A DNA stretch of 59,181 nt from Filimonas zeae (GCF_014641615.1 NZ_BMIB01000010.1:1-59181), one strand, 5' to 3'. Shown: positions 34,575 to 44,164, numbered from the stretch's first letter. Numbers and translations are program-made. Notes: generated by a model not told the origin, from the sequence alone.

Positions 34575-34910
34575 ATGAATAAAGTAAAATGGGTATTTCT
34601 GGCTGCAGCGCTTATTGCGGGGGCAGCAAGTGCATTTTCTGCCGCTAAAAAGCGGGATTCTGTTGTGTACGGTATACGTAGCTTTCAGTCCAATACCCCC
34701 AGCCCGGGTATTACCACCTATCATGTAACAAATACCAGTGCTGTTGATTATGGTTGCAGCGGAGCAACGCAAACCTGTACAGGCGTGTTTCCTAATTTAA
34801 ATACTACCAGTATTCGTGTAGTTGAAGGGGCAGCTCCTAATTATACTATAACTACAGCACCCGCCAACTTTAGTATACTGGAAATAGGTGCTTTTGAAAT
34901 TCAGGATTAA
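34575..34910 (+). CDS. Small secreted DUF6520-like protein
   Basis: A 111-residue exported protein: signal peptide to about residue 22 (GAASAFSA), then a mature part of about 88 residues that is rich in Thr, Ser and Asn and has just two cysteines, Cys60 and Cys67, in YGCSGATQTCTG. The pair should form a disulfide loop. This layout fits DUF6520, a small Bacteroidota family of unknown function often found after MauE-like genes. It is 84 bases after the MauE-like gene. Confidence 0.75.
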   Translation: MNKVKWVFLAAALIAGAASAFSAAKKRDSVVYGIRSFQSNTPSPGITTYHVTNTSAVDYGCSGATQTCTGVFPNLNTTSIRVVEGAAPNYTITTAPANFSILEIGAFEIQD

Positions 34911-34936
34911 TTACCAGGGGCTATTTGTTATTTATG

Positions 34937-34970
34937 CTAATAAGGAGTTTGCAGGCAGACTCCTTATTAG
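34937..34970. terminator. Hairpin between convergent genes
   Basis: A perfect 12-bp stem (CTAATAAGGAGT and ACTCCTTATTAG) has a ten-base loop and lies between the DUF6520-like gene and the end of the TlpA-like gene. The T-tract is poor on both strands, so it is probably a weak two-way terminator. Confidence 0.55.
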
Positions 34971-34998
34971 TTGCTGCAATGGCATGGGCAGGTGAGGG

Positions 34999-36519
34999 TT
35001 ACTGCTGCGTTGCCTTTGCTTTTTCAATAAAAGTGGTTAATCCGCTAATACCTTTAAACCGCAGGTCGCTGCTTTTGCTGGTAATAATTTTTCCTGTTTT
35101 GCTTATCAGATAAGGGCGTGGGTATACTGTTACATCGTAATCCTTAATTACCGGGTGTGTTAGCCCATTTTCGCCTGTATTCAGGTTTACACACCAGGGA
35201 GAGGTGTAGTTGCCGGAGTTAATTTCTTTTAACCAGTCGGCCCGGCTGTCTATATTAATACTGATGAATACCACATTACTATCCGTACGGTACTTTTCTT
35301 CTGTTGGTGCCAGTATCTCTTTGTAGTATTTGCTGCAAGCGCTACAGCCTATAAACCAGAAATCAATAAAAACTGTTTTACCTCTGAATCTGTGCAGGCT
35401 TATCAGGTTGCCTGTGGTATCTGCCAACTGAAAATCCCTGGCGGTAAAACCTGTACTGGTTTGCATAAACCTGTTTACAAGCTGCAGGCAGTACGCGTTT
35501 TTCATCTGTTGCGTTATCTGCCGTATAGCTGCAGGCTGTGCAATTTTTGAAGAAGCAGGTATATAAAACGCAATAATCTGATCTGCCAGTTGTTCCTTAT
35601 ACTGTTGCTTTATCTGTTGTATGGTGCGGCTTAGTAAAGGGGGCTTATACGTACCAGCGTTATATCGGTTATTATATACCTGGCTGTAGTACATGGCTTG
35701 CCAGTGGCTGTACCAGGGCGATATTGTTTTTTGCCTGTTGTTACTGCAGTATTGGTCTGTTTTTTTGCGTATAATCTGGTAGCTGCTTAATGCCTTATTA
35801 AAAAAGCCGGTATAGCTATGCCAGGAGGCGGCTGATATCTGATAAAAATACAATCGTTCACATTCCAGCATAGCCGCTATATCGGTAAGTATCTGTGTGT
35901 ATATAGCAGTAGGTATTAAGCTTTTACAGGTAAGTAAATAGCGGTGTACGGTAGCTAATGCGGAATCTGCATGTTGGTTGCGGCTGAATAGTCCATTGGT
36001 ATCAACACTTAGCAGGCTGCCACCGGCTTGCTGCAATAGTTGATCTGCCCGGTAGCGGCAGCTGTATTTAACTGCACCAGGGCCGGCAAAAGTTACTTTA
36101 TACTTATGCAGCTGTTGCAATGGGGCGTAATAAGTAAATCCTATCTGCGTATCGTTTTCTTCTTTCGCGGTAGGTTGCAATAAAATAGTAACGCTGTCGT
36201 TCTGCTGCACCAGATAATCGGCAAACAAATAAACCGGGGTGCCTTTTGAAGTGGTTTGCTGGTGAATGCTGAAATAACAGTAATCGGCCGGAAGCTGAAT
36301 GGCAAAGGTGCAGCTGTTGCGTTTTATCTGGGCAGTATATTGCGTGTCTGGCGCTTCTTTACAAATTCCATTGCGGTAGAGCGATAAGTATACAGGCGTG
36401 CCTGCAGGCGTAGCGGGCAATACTAATGTAATGCTGGCCTGCATAGTATTGATAACGGGCATGCGCCCGTATACTGCTGTATTCAACAGCAGAAAAATAA
36501 ATAAACCCAATTGTTTCAT
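34999..36519 (-). CDS. TlpA-like thioredoxin-fold protein of the Sus locus
   Basis: A 506-residue exported protein with a signal peptide (to about residue 18). It has an N-terminal beta-rich domain (about 25-130, like the DUF4369-type domains of this group), a long helical middle and a C-terminal thioredoxin fold. The active site is GCSACSKYY with Cys392 and Cys395; YPRPYLISKTGKI holds the cis-proline. It should act as a periplasmic or surface thiol oxidoreductase. It is the last gene of the SusC-SusD unit, 16 bases after susD. Confidence 0.85.
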   Translation of the reverse strand: MKQLGLFIFLLLNTAVYGRMPVINTMQASITLVLPATPAGTPVYLSLYRNGICKEAPDTQYTAQIKRNSCTFAIQLPADYCYFSIHQQTTSKGTPVYLFADYLVQQNDSVTILLQPTAKEENDTQIGFTYYAPLQQLHKYKVTFAGPGAVKYSCRYRADQLLQQAGGSLLSVDTNGLFSRNQHADSALATVHRYLLTCKSLIPTAIYTQILTDIAAMLECERLYFYQISAASWHSYTGFFNKALSSYQIIRKKTDQYCSNNRQKTISPWYSHWQAMYYSQVYNNRYNAGTYKPPLLSRTIQQIKQQYKEQLADQIIAFYIPASSKIAQPAAIRQITQQMKNAYCLQLVNRFMQTSTGFTARDFQLADTTGNLISLHRFRGKTVFIDFWFIGCSACSKYYKEILAPTEEKYRTDSNVVFISINIDSRADWLKEINSGNYTSPWCVNLNTGENGLTHPVIKDYDVTVYPRPYLISKTGKIITSKSSDLRFKGISGLTTFIEKAKATQQ

Positions 36520-36535
36520 AGCGGTACGCTGGTAT

Positions 36536-37912
36536 TTAATCTCTCTCGTTCTGGGGTAGGGGGTTGTGTTGTAGTTCTTCCTGCGGTATAGGGTATGTAT
36601 AGTTATTGCTGTTAGGCAGCAGTAAGTACTCCCTGCCCGCTACCACCCGCCGTAGCGTAACGGCCTGTGTTGTTTCCTGGTTCAGGCGTCTTAAATCTGC
36701 CCACCGCAGGCCTCTCAGTGCCAGTTCTTTTTTGCGTTCGGCCAATACATAGCGCAGTGCTTCTGCCTGGGTAGCGGGTTTATACGGTATATAAGTATTC
36801 CGGGTATGGCGTTTAATAAGCAGGCTATCCATGTCTTTCATGGCAGCTTCTGTATTATTTAACCTTACCAGGCACTCAGCTCTGTTTAAATACATTTCAT
36901 CTGTAAAAGGGCCATTGCCTATAGCAGAGAGGCCGCTGTATTGTCCTCTGTAATAATAAGTGCCGGCAGAGGCATTTCGGGCAAAAAAGGCCGTTTTGCG
37001 TATATCGTTTGTTGCGTAAGATTTATATAAAGTAGAATCAACAATAAGCGTGCTTCCCGTAAGCAGGTTGTAATGCTGCTGGGTGGCGGCGTACAGTACT
37101 TCTACAAAATCATTAGGGGCGGCAAAAGCAGCAAAAGCACGCGCTGTACCGGTTATGGTAAGGTTATTATAATCGTACAGGGTGGCGTTTATATGTAAGG
37201 CAGCGTCTGCAAAAGCTTTCGCCTGCTCATAGTTTTGCATGGTAAGGTATATCCTGGATAACATGGCATAGCAAGCCTGCTGCGAGGGGCGGTTTCTGGT
37301 TAAAGCGGTGGCAGGCAAAAGTGCAGCTGCCTGGTTAAGATCGCTTATAATCTGCTCAAACACCTGTTTTACGGTGCTGCGTGGTGTACGTTCCGATAAC
37401 AGGGCGTTCAGCCGTAAGGGTATACCTGCATCTGTGGCGGCGCTGGCAGGCTTATAAGGCTTGCCAAAAATTTCTTCCAGGTGGTAATGTAAATAAGCAC
37501 GTATAAAAAGAGCGTGACCTGCTACCCGGTTCTTTGCTTCTTCTTCCCTTGCGTTGGCAGCGGTAATATTGCTTACCCCTTCCAGCGCTACATTGGCGGT
37601 ATATATATACTGGTACTTTGTCCATTCAGGGATAATGATGCCCTGAAAAGGGTCTTTTTGCCAGGTATATTCATTTCTTATATCTGCGGTTTGTGCATTA
37701 AAAGTTTGATCGGTAATATAAAATTCATCTGCTGCAATAGTTCCCAGGCTGGCGGGTGATATGGCAGTAATCATGGTACTGGCATCAAGTATCTGCTGAT
37801 ATTCATCAATGCTTCCGGGTACTGCCAGCTTAATATCCGGCTTTTCTTCCAGGTATTTTTTGCACGAAGTGCCTGTGATGAGTATAAAGATAAGTACGAG
37901 TAGCTGTTTCAT
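36536..37912 (-). CDS. susD: SusD/RagB-family outer-membrane lipoprotein
   Basis: A 458-residue lipoprotein (lipobox TGTSC, Cys17). It starts with CKKYLEEKPDIKLAVPGSIDEYQQILD, has TPR-like helices (RAYLHYHLEEIFGKPY) and ends with the typical LAERKKELALRGLRWADLRRLN and YTYPIPQEELQHNP segments. SusD proteins form the lid over the SusC barrel and bind the substrate at the cell surface. Nine bases separate it from susC. The nutrient is not predictable: no glycoside hydrolase or peptidase gene is in the locus. Confidence 0.93.
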   Translation of the reverse strand: MKQLLVLIFILITGTSCKKYLEEKPDIKLAVPGSIDEYQQILDASTMITAISPASLGTIAADEFYITDQTFNAQTADIRNEYTWQKDPFQGIIIPEWTKYQYIYTANVALEGVSNITAANAREEEAKNRVAGHALFIRAYLHYHLEEIFGKPYKPASAATDAGIPLRLNALLSERTPRSTVKQVFEQIISDLNQAAALLPATALTRNRPSQQACYAMLSRIYLTMQNYEQAKAFADAALHINATLYDYNNLTITGTARAFAAFAAPNDFVEVLYAATQQHYNLLTGSTLIVDSTLYKSYATNDIRKTAFFARNASAGTYYYRGQYSGLSAIGNGPFTDEMYLNRAECLVRLNNTEAAMKDMDSLLIKRHTRNTYIPYKPATQAEALRYVLAERKKELALRGLRWADLRRLNQETTQAVTLRRVVAGREYLLLPNSNNYTYPIPQEELQHNPLPQNERD

Positions 37913-37921
37913 ATGGCAGGT

Positions 37922-40900
37922 TTAAAAGGTAGCTTTTATACCAAAAGAAAATTGTTTGGGAGGCCGGGTAAATGCTTGTGTTGCCAGATATTCAGGGTCA
38001 AGCCCCGCTTTGTTGGCAGTCCACAACAGCCCCATGTTGCTGGCTATTACATATATGTTCAGTTGTTGAAAAACAGACGAAATAGCTTTTTGTGAAAAGC
38101 TGTAACTAAGCCTTATGTCCTGTAGCCTTATCAGATCGGCCTTTTCTTTCAATACAGAAGAGTATTGATAAAACATATCGCGGTTAATATTTAACGGGTA
38201 CGCAAAAGAAGGTACGTTGGTATGTGCTTCATCGCCGGCATGCTGCCAGCGGTTTGCATATTCGCCATGTCCCAGGTTGCCTTTATTAACCAGGGTACTG
38301 TAGTTGATAGCGGGCCTTTTAAACACATGCCCCAGCTTATATACGATATTGAAGGAAAACTCCAGGCCTGCTATAGTAACTGTGTTAATAATATTGCCAA
38401 AATACGGCGCACGATACCGGCCCATGTACTTAAGATCACTTATTTTGCCTGAGTTGAGTAGCTGATTATAGTTATTGGATTTTTCGCCATTTAATATGCC
38501 CAGCGGATCGCCTGTTTTACCATCCAGACCTGCAAACTCCAATGCGAAATAAGATATTACCGGGTAGCCTTCCATGGCCCTTTCGCCGCCTAAAAAAGGT
38601 ATCAGCGTGTTTGTCTGGTTTTGATAGCTGCTTATTGTATCTGTGTTATAGCTGAATTGAAACAGGGTTGACCAGCTTATTTTTCCAGTGATATTGCGGG
38701 TATTTACTACTATATCCCAACCTGATCCTTTCAGGTTGGCTACGTTGGTTTTGTAAGAGGATTGTCCGGAAGAGGGGGGCAGGTAATCGGTGCCCATTAA
38801 GTCTTTTCCTCTTTTTACATAGTATTCAACACTGCCTGAAATAATGTTGCGGGCAGAAGAAAAGTCTATACCAAAGTTGGCCATGCTGGTGTTTTCCCAA
38901 CGCAAATCAGGGTTGGGTACGTTGTTTATGGCTACAGTTGGCTGCTGCCATCTGTTAAGGCCCCTGTAAAAGGTGGTAAGCAGCGCGGCAACAGATTTGT
39001 CTACATTGCCCTGGTAACCAAATGTGCCACGGGCTTTGAGGTAGGGTAGCCAGTTAATGCTATAAAATTTTTCTTTACTTACTTCCCAGCTAAAGCCTGC
39101 TGACCATAAGGGGCTCCATTTATTATTGGTAGTAACACCAAATTGGTTAGAGCCATCTTTTCGTACGCTGGCGCTGAGGGCGTATTTGCCCTGAATGGTA
39201 TAGGCGGCATTGGCATATATAGATACATTTTTTTCTGCAAGCCCGGTAATGTTGCGTTGGGTGCTAACGTTCTGATAAATACCGGAGGGCAGTGTAGCAT
39301 AAGTGTTTATAAGATCCACCGGAGTATTGGTACCAAGGCTTTTGTCGTAGCCAAAAACAACGTCTGCTATGCCGTTTGTTCTGGTTTCTCTTATTTCTGC
39401 ACCCGCAATGGCGCTTAGCTGATGGCCGGCAGTGGTTGCAAAATTAAATCCCAGTTGCCCGCGAACGTTGTGCGCGTTATAGTTCTGGTAATTGTACTCT
39501 AAAATGCCGCCACGCGGTATAGCATAAGTTACCTGGCCGGTAGCGTAATTAATGGATGAATAAGTGTTGATGAGGTTGCGTGTAAAATAGCTTTGTTCAG
39601 GCCGGTATACATCGGTACTTCTGTTGCCGTTTTCATAAAGATATTTAACAGAAAAATCTATACCTGGTATTACCTTATACTTTGCATCTATTCCCAGGCG
39701 AAGTGTTTTAGTAACATTGTTATTGTCTTTGTATTGCAGTTCGTTTAGTGGATAATACTGCCAGTTCAGCAGTTTGCCACTACCTATTGTATCCAGGTAT
39801 GCCTGGCGTAACTGGGCCACTGGCAGGGCATTGCCATTTTCATCTGCCAGGCGCATGTATGGGTATTGAAGCTGTACGTTATCTGTGTTACCCTGGCTGT
39901 TTGCGTGTGCATACCAGATACTGCTATTAATGGTAAGCCGGTTTTTTAGCAGTAGAAAGGTATTATTGCCATCTACTGTAATGCGGTTATAATTATTATT
40001 AACACGGCTGCCCATGTTTTTATCGTAGCCTACCGACATAAAATAATGCTGGTTAGTGCTGCCCCCGCTAATGCCTACAGAATACTGCTGTGTAACAGAG
40101 CGTTGATACAGGTATTGATTATACTGATCCCGTGCATCGGTTGTTTTTAAATTGTTGATAATACGGGCAGAATCCTGGCTGGTAATGGTACCTGCCGCGG
40201 CCTGCAAAAACGTTTCTACTGCCGGGGTAAGGGCAGGCATGGCAGGGTTATCTATAAGTGCCTGGTAATAGCCTTGCTGATATAAAAAGGCTTCCAGGTT
40301 TATATAATCTTCCGGGGTTAAGGAGGGCATAAGGTGCATGTTGGGCCTGCCAGCCACGGTTAAATTGCTGGTAAAAGATACACGCGTGGGTTGGTTTAAG
40401 CGCCCTTTTTTAGAGGTAATAACAATTACACCATTACCGGAACGTGCCCCCCATATAGAAGCAGCAGCAGCATCTTTTAATATGGTAATATCTTCGATAT
40501 CGTTGGGGTTGATGGATTTAAGATCGCCATCGAAAGGGAAGTTGTCGAATATAATCAGCGGGGCTGAGTTAGCGCTGATGGTGCTTACGCCTCTGATGGA
40601 AATATAGGTATTTCTGCTGCCAAAGTCGTCTGCACTGCTCAGTACTTCCACACCACTGGCAAGTCCTTGTATTCTGTTTAAAATATCAGTGGTAGCGGTG
40701 CGGTTAAGTAGTTTGTTATCTACATGTACATAAGAGCCTGTTACCCTTTCTTTAGGTATGTATTGATAGCCGGTTTTAAAACTTACGCTAACGGAATCCA
40801 GTTCGGTTACTTTTAACTGTGTTACAATGGTAAGTTCATTTCTTTTGCCCGGTCTTACTTCGCGCGCTAATATGTGAATGCCGGTTACCTGCAATACATC

Positions 40901-41371
40901 CTGCTCCTTAATATCGGGTAGTGTAAAACGCCCCTGGTCGTTAGTGGTAACATACCGGGCGGTGCCTTTTACGTAAACGGTTGCCATTACGGGCGCCCCC
41001 TGTTCGTCTGTAACCTGGCCTTGTATAGTTTGTGCCGTATCGGGCTGCGGTTCATTCTGAAGGTTATGGGGCACATTTTTATCCCGGATAATAATGTACC
41101 CGCTTTCCAGTTCGTAATCCAGATAGGGTTGTTTTAACGCCATATCCAGTACCTGTTTTAACGGAGCATCTTTAACATTCAGTGTTACAGGCCGGGAGTG
41201 TTTAAGTGATGCCATGTTATAAATAAAGGGTACACCGGTTTCTTTTTTAAGCAGGGTAAGAAAGTCCTTTACAGGCATGTTTTTTACCTGAAGGGTAACC
41301 CGGGGTTGGGCATAACATGGCAAACGCATGCCCAGTACGGCAAGAATAATCAGGAGTACGGTCAATCTCAT
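37922..41371 (-). CDS. susC: SusC/RagA-family TonB-linked outer-membrane transporter
   Basis: An 1149-residue outer-membrane protein. After the signal peptide comes a secretin/TonB N-terminal (STN) domain (about 24-100), the signalling domain that contacts FecR-type anti-sigma factors. A carboxypeptidase-regulatory-like domain follows (115-190), then the plug with SGVEVLSSADDFGSRNTYISIRG and ILKDAAAASIWGARSGNGVI, and a large barrel ending in FGIKATF. The STN domain together with the upstream sigma/FecR genes indicates substrate-induced transcription. It pairs with SusD just downstream. Confidence 0.95.
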   Translation of the reverse strand: MRLTVLLIILAVLGMRLPCYAQPRVTLQVKNMPVKDFLTLLKKETGVPFIYNMASLKHSRPVTLNVKDAPLKQVLDMALKQPYLDYELESGYIIIRDKNVPHNLQNEPQPDTAQTIQGQVTDEQGAPVMATVYVKGTARYVTTNDQGRFTLPDIKEQDVLQVTGIHILAREVRPGKRNELTIVTQLKVTELDSVSVSFKTGYQYIPKERVTGSYVHVDNKLLNRTATTDILNRIQGLASGVEVLSSADDFGSRNTYISIRGVSTISANSAPLIIFDNFPFDGDLKSINPNDIEDITILKDAAAASIWGARSGNGVIVITSKKGRLNQPTRVSFTSNLTVAGRPNMHLMPSLTPEDYINLEAFLYQQGYYQALIDNPAMPALTPAVETFLQAAAGTITSQDSARIINNLKTTDARDQYNQYLYQRSVTQQYSVGISGGSTNQHYFMSVGYDKNMGSRVNNNYNRITVDGNNTFLLLKNRLTINSSIWYAHANSQGNTDNVQLQYPYMRLADENGNALPVAQLRQAYLDTIGSGKLLNWQYYPLNELQYKDNNNVTKTLRLGIDAKYKVIPGIDFSVKYLYENGNRSTDVYRPEQSYFTRNLINTYSSINYATGQVTYAIPRGGILEYNYQNYNAHNVRGQLGFNFATTAGHQLSAIAGAEIRETRTNGIADVVFGYDKSLGTNTPVDLINTYATLPSGIYQNVSTQRNITGLAEKNVSIYANAAYTIQGKYALSASVRKDGSNQFGVTTNNKWSPLWSAGFSWEVSKEKFYSINWLPYLKARGTFGYQGNVDKSVAALLTTFYRGLNRWQQPTVAINNVPNPDLRWENTSMANFGIDFSSARNIISGSVEYYVKRGKDLMGTDYLPPSSGQSSYKTNVANLKGSGWDIVVNTRNITGKISWSTLFQFSYNTDTISSYQNQTNTLIPFLGGERAMEGYPVISYFALEFAGLDGKTGDPLGILNGEKSNNYNQLLNSGKISDLKYMGRYRAPYFGNIINTVTIAGLEFSFNIVYKLGHVFKRPAINYSTLVNKGNLGHGEYANRWQHAGDEAHTNVPSFAYPLNINRDMFYQYSSVLKEKADLIRLQDIRLSYSFSQKAISSVFQQLNIYVIASNMGLLWTANKAGLDPEYLATQAFTRPPKQFSFGIKATF

Positions 41372-41450
41372 ATCCGGAATATTTGGTTAAGGCGCGCGGT
41401 ATATAACCAGCATTTTTTGCCTTTACCTGTAGTAAGATAAGTGCAAAAAA

Positions 41451-41501
41451 GGGTATTACCCGCTAAGGATTTACTATTTTATTTTATAACGGTTATTACC
41501 C
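41451..41501 (-). promoter_or_regulatory. Two repeats upstream of susC
   Basis: Read on the minus strand, GGGTAATACCC and GGGTAATAACC lie 40 bases apart (41451-41461 and 41491-41501), 80 to 130 bases before the susC start. The first is a near-palindrome. They could be binding sites for the ECF sigma factor or another regulator of susC. Confidence 0.4.
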
Positions 41502-41588
41502 TGTGGGGCAGGTACAATGCATAGGTGCCACAGTAAAACCTGAAAGGTGGTTCAGGTAGTATGGCATGCGGTTGCCGGGTAGTAAACT

Positions 41589-41602
41589 ATGCCCCGGGGC
41601 AT
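41589..41602. promoter_or_regulatory. 14-bp perfect palindrome between fecR and susC
   Basis: ATGCCCCGGGGCAT is a perfect loopless palindrome 49 bases beyond the fecR stop. A loopless palindrome suits a dimeric DNA-binding protein better than a terminator. It may also be chance in a 280-base spacer that otherwise holds nothing I recognise. Confidence 0.3.
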
Positions 41603-41650
41603 TCAGTAGAATAATTGGATATGATATTGAAAATCAGATAAATGGTGTTG

Positions 41651-42832
41651 CTACAGCGGCATAACCACCATCTTCCTGTTTTCTATAGTAAAATGTACAT
41701 TCAGCTTTTTGAGTACTTCCAGCGTTTCAGCAAGGCTTTGGTTGCGTGGAAAACTGCCGTTTAATACAATATCGGGAATCCCTTTTTTATATGTTACGGT
41801 TAAGTTATACCAACGTGCCAGTTGTGCAAGCGCTGCATTAACCGGTAACTCATTAAAAACAAACATATTATTGGTCCAGCCTGCAGCATCTGTGGTGTCC
41901 ACCTCTGCTACGTGTATCTGTCCGTTGGGTTGTAGGGTAGCCTGCTGGCCGGGCTGTAGTGTTTTGCCGGCATCAGTTGCACTGCCGTTTGCCTGCACTT
42001 TTACGCGGCCGCTCAACAGCGTAGTAACCTGTGGTTCAGCTTTATAGGCACTGATAGTAAAGCGGGTGCCCAGCACCGTAACATTTGCACCACCTGCTTT
42101 TACCTGAAAAGGCTGGCTTTTATTGGTGGCAATATCAAAGTAAGCTTCTCCTTCCAGCTCCACCTCGCGGGTGGCGCCGGTAAAAGCTGTTGGAAATCTG
42201 AGCCATGAACCGGCATTTAACCGAACGGAGCTGCCATCAGGCAGCTCCATTTTAAATTCCCCCCCGTTGGGAACGGTTAAAGTGTTTAATGTAGCATCAG
42301 CGATTCCAATTCGGGTATCCCGTTTTTTTATAGTAAGTAATCCCGTTTGCGACAAATGGATAAATGCCTGGTTTTCCTGTGCAATCAATGCAGTTTTCTC
42401 AGCATCCAGTACAATAGTATTACCGTTAAACAGGGTAAGTGTTGCCTTGCTGCTGCCGGGTGTTACAGTAGTATCTGTAATACCTGCCGTAGCGGTGTTG
42501 CCTGTTTTACCGGTGTTGTTTTTTGTATAATAGTAAATACCTGCAGAGCTTACCAGCAGTATTAATGCTGCTGCTATGCCGGCGGCAGGCCACATGTTGC
42601 GTTTAATAGAAACAGAAGGGGACGTAGCGGGCAATTGCAACTGACGACTGATAGCAGTAAAGTTTTCACTGCGTGTAAGCGCTTCCTGCTGCGGATGGGG
42701 AGAGAAAACTGCCAGTACAGTAGCATCGTTTTGCTGAAACCATTGTTCCAGCTGTTCTTTTTCTGCTTCTGTGGCAATACCCTTCAGGTAGTTATCCTGT
42801 GCCTGTAATATATGTTCCGGTACGGTTATCAT
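41651..42832 (-). CDS. fecR: FecR-family anti-sigma factor
   Basis: A 393-residue inner-membrane protein. The N-terminal cytoplasmic part (1-80) binds the sigma factor, a single membrane helix follows at about 83-103 (AAGIAAALILLVSSAGIYYY), and the periplasmic FecR domain is marked by LPDGSSVRLNAGSWLRFP and VELEGEAYFDI, with a C-terminal STN-like domain (about 320-390). It senses the STN domain of the SusC protein and releases the ECF sigma factor encoded 68 bases upstream. Confidence 0.95.
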   Translation of the reverse strand: MITVPEHILQAQDNYLKGIATEAEKEQLEQWFQQNDATVLAVFSPHPQQEALTRSENFTAISRQLQLPATSPSVSIKRNMWPAAGIAAALILLVSSAGIYYYTKNNTGKTGNTATAGITDTTVTPGSSKATLTLFNGNTIVLDAEKTALIAQENQAFIHLSQTGLLTIKKRDTRIGIADATLNTLTVPNGGEFKMELPDGSSVRLNAGSWLRFPTAFTGATREVELEGEAYFDIATNKSQPFQVKAGGANVTVLGTRFTISAYKAEPQVTTLLSGRVKVQANGSATDAGKTLQPGQQATLQPNGQIHVAEVDTTDAAGWTNNMFVFNELPVNAALAQLARWYNLTVTYKKGIPDIVLNGSFPRNQSLAETLEVLKKLNVHFTIENRKMVVMPL

Positions 42833-42900
42833 TCCTTCTGATTATATAGAGTAGAAAAAAGAAAAAAGGGAGTACAAGGAGCGTAAATTTTTTTATTTTT

Positions 42901-43479
42901 TTAGAAAAAGGGAAAGATAAACAGTAGCAATGGCTGTATGTTTTTGCGTAGACTGGCAATGGCTCTTTGTAAATGTGTTTTTACCGTAAGGGGCGAAATT
43001 TCTAAAGCACTGGCTATCTCTTTAATTTTCAATCCCTCTTCCCGGTGCAGCTTAAAAATAAGTTGCCCTTTGTGGGGCAGTTCGTTTTGTGCAGCTGTTA
43101 CATTTTTAAGCAGCGTGCGGTAATCGTACACTGCTTCCGGGCAATCGGCAGAGGTATGCGGGGCATCAATAACAGTAATATCTTCTACCCAGGTAATTTT
43201 ACGGCCCTCTTTTAACCGGGCATAAATCATGTACCGGATAGCAGTACCCAGATAATTTTTTATAGTAGTGGATTGAATTTCAATACGGTGTCTGCTTTTC
43301 CATAAGCTTACAAACACATCCTGCATAATATCCTGCGCATCATCCCAGTTTCTGGTTTTACGCCAGGCTATTTCAAGCAGTATTTTCCAGTACCTGTTAT
43401 ACAGTTCTGTAAAAGCTGAAGCATCGTTTTCCGATCGAACCCTGTTCCACAAATCTTTATCAGTCAGCTGATTGTTCAT
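42901..43479 (-). CDS. ECF RNA polymerase sigma-70 factor
   Basis: A 192-residue ECF sigma factor. Region 2 runs from AFTELYNRYWKILLEIA to DAQDIMQDVFVSLWKSR (-10 binding), and region 4 contains GLKIKEIASALEISPLTVKTHLQRAIASLRK (-35 binding HTH). The C-terminus is an unusual hydrophobic tail, LLLFIFPFF, which could help anchor it near FecR. It heads the sigma-FecR-SusC-SusD-TlpA order typical of regulated Sus-like loci. Confidence 0.95.
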   Translation of the reverse strand: MNNQLTDKDLWNRVRSENDASAFTELYNRYWKILLEIAWRKTRNWDDAQDIMQDVFVSLWKSRHRIEIQSTTIKNYLGTAIRYMIYARLKEGRKITWVEDITVIDAPHTSADCPEAVYDYRTLLKNVTAAQNELPHKGQLIFKLHREEGLKIKEIASALEISPLTVKTHLQRAIASLRKNIQPLLLFIFPFF

Positions 43480-43643
43480 ATAGCCGGGAAATTTCTCTGA
43501 AAAGCTGATTTGGTAGTAACAGCCTGTCTTTTGTTAAGCTGAAACAATCACTGTTACTCAGGTAAAAATAACGGATTGCGTGATATATTACTTAACAATT
43601 GCAGAAATAAAATGTCACATTTTTCAGAGGAATTCCATCGATG

Positions 43644-44144
43644 TTACGCCAGCTTTAAAGCCAGTACCCGCATACTGTAATAAGCATCGTTAAATTTTAT
43701 TTTTTCTGATGCTTTAATAATAAACGCCTCTGCCCATAACTCGGCGGGCGATTCAACAAAAGTATAGTGGTGAAAAGTAACGCCTGTGTTAGACAGTAGC
43801 TTGTGAATGGCGGCATCTTCCATTACTATATGTATTACTTCCAGGCCTTTGCGTATCATATCGCCCGATGGTCTGGCGCGTTTTTGCAGATCCTGAAAAT
43901 TTTTAAAGGGGTACATATCTACCGTCATATATTCCAGAAACGCAGCTGCAATATTATCTGCAGTGGCACTTACCATACCCTTACATCGGTCGGCCAATGT
44001 TAAAGGCATATCAAATCTGTTAGCGGCAAAAGTGGTGGTTAACACCAGGCCCAGAAAGTCCTGCGGGCTACCACGCCATTGGTAGGGTTGGGCAATTGTT
44101 TGGTCAAGCAAAAGGCGGCGTTCATGGCTTTGAATCGTTATCAT
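43644..44144 (-). CDS. Uncharacterised protein, member 1 of a paralogue pair
   Basis: A 166-residue soluble protein with no signal peptide. It shares with the gene just upstream the pattern W-x-x-[ST]-P-x-DFL-x-LV, AAN...[LM]PLT, AT-x-DN-[IM]-A-x-AF-x-E, and F-x-DLQK-x-RA, and both end in [VL]LA-[ML]-KL. I do not recognise the family; the W-x-x-S-x-x-D and A-N-I-A-x-x-F spacing recalls the C-terminal half of RteC regulators (see findings). It lies 21 bases after its paralogue and is certainly in the same transcript. Confidence 0.7.
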   Translation of the reverse strand: MITIQSHERRLLLDQTIAQPYQWRGSPQDFLGLVLTTTFAANRFDMPLTLADRCKGMVSATADNIAAAFLEYMTVDMYPFKNFQDLQKRARPSGDMIRKGLEVIHIVMEDAAIHKLLSNTGVTFHHYTFVESPAELWAEAFIIKASEKIKFNDAYYSMRVLALKLA

Positions 44145-44164
44145 AAGGCTTCGGTTTGCGCTGG

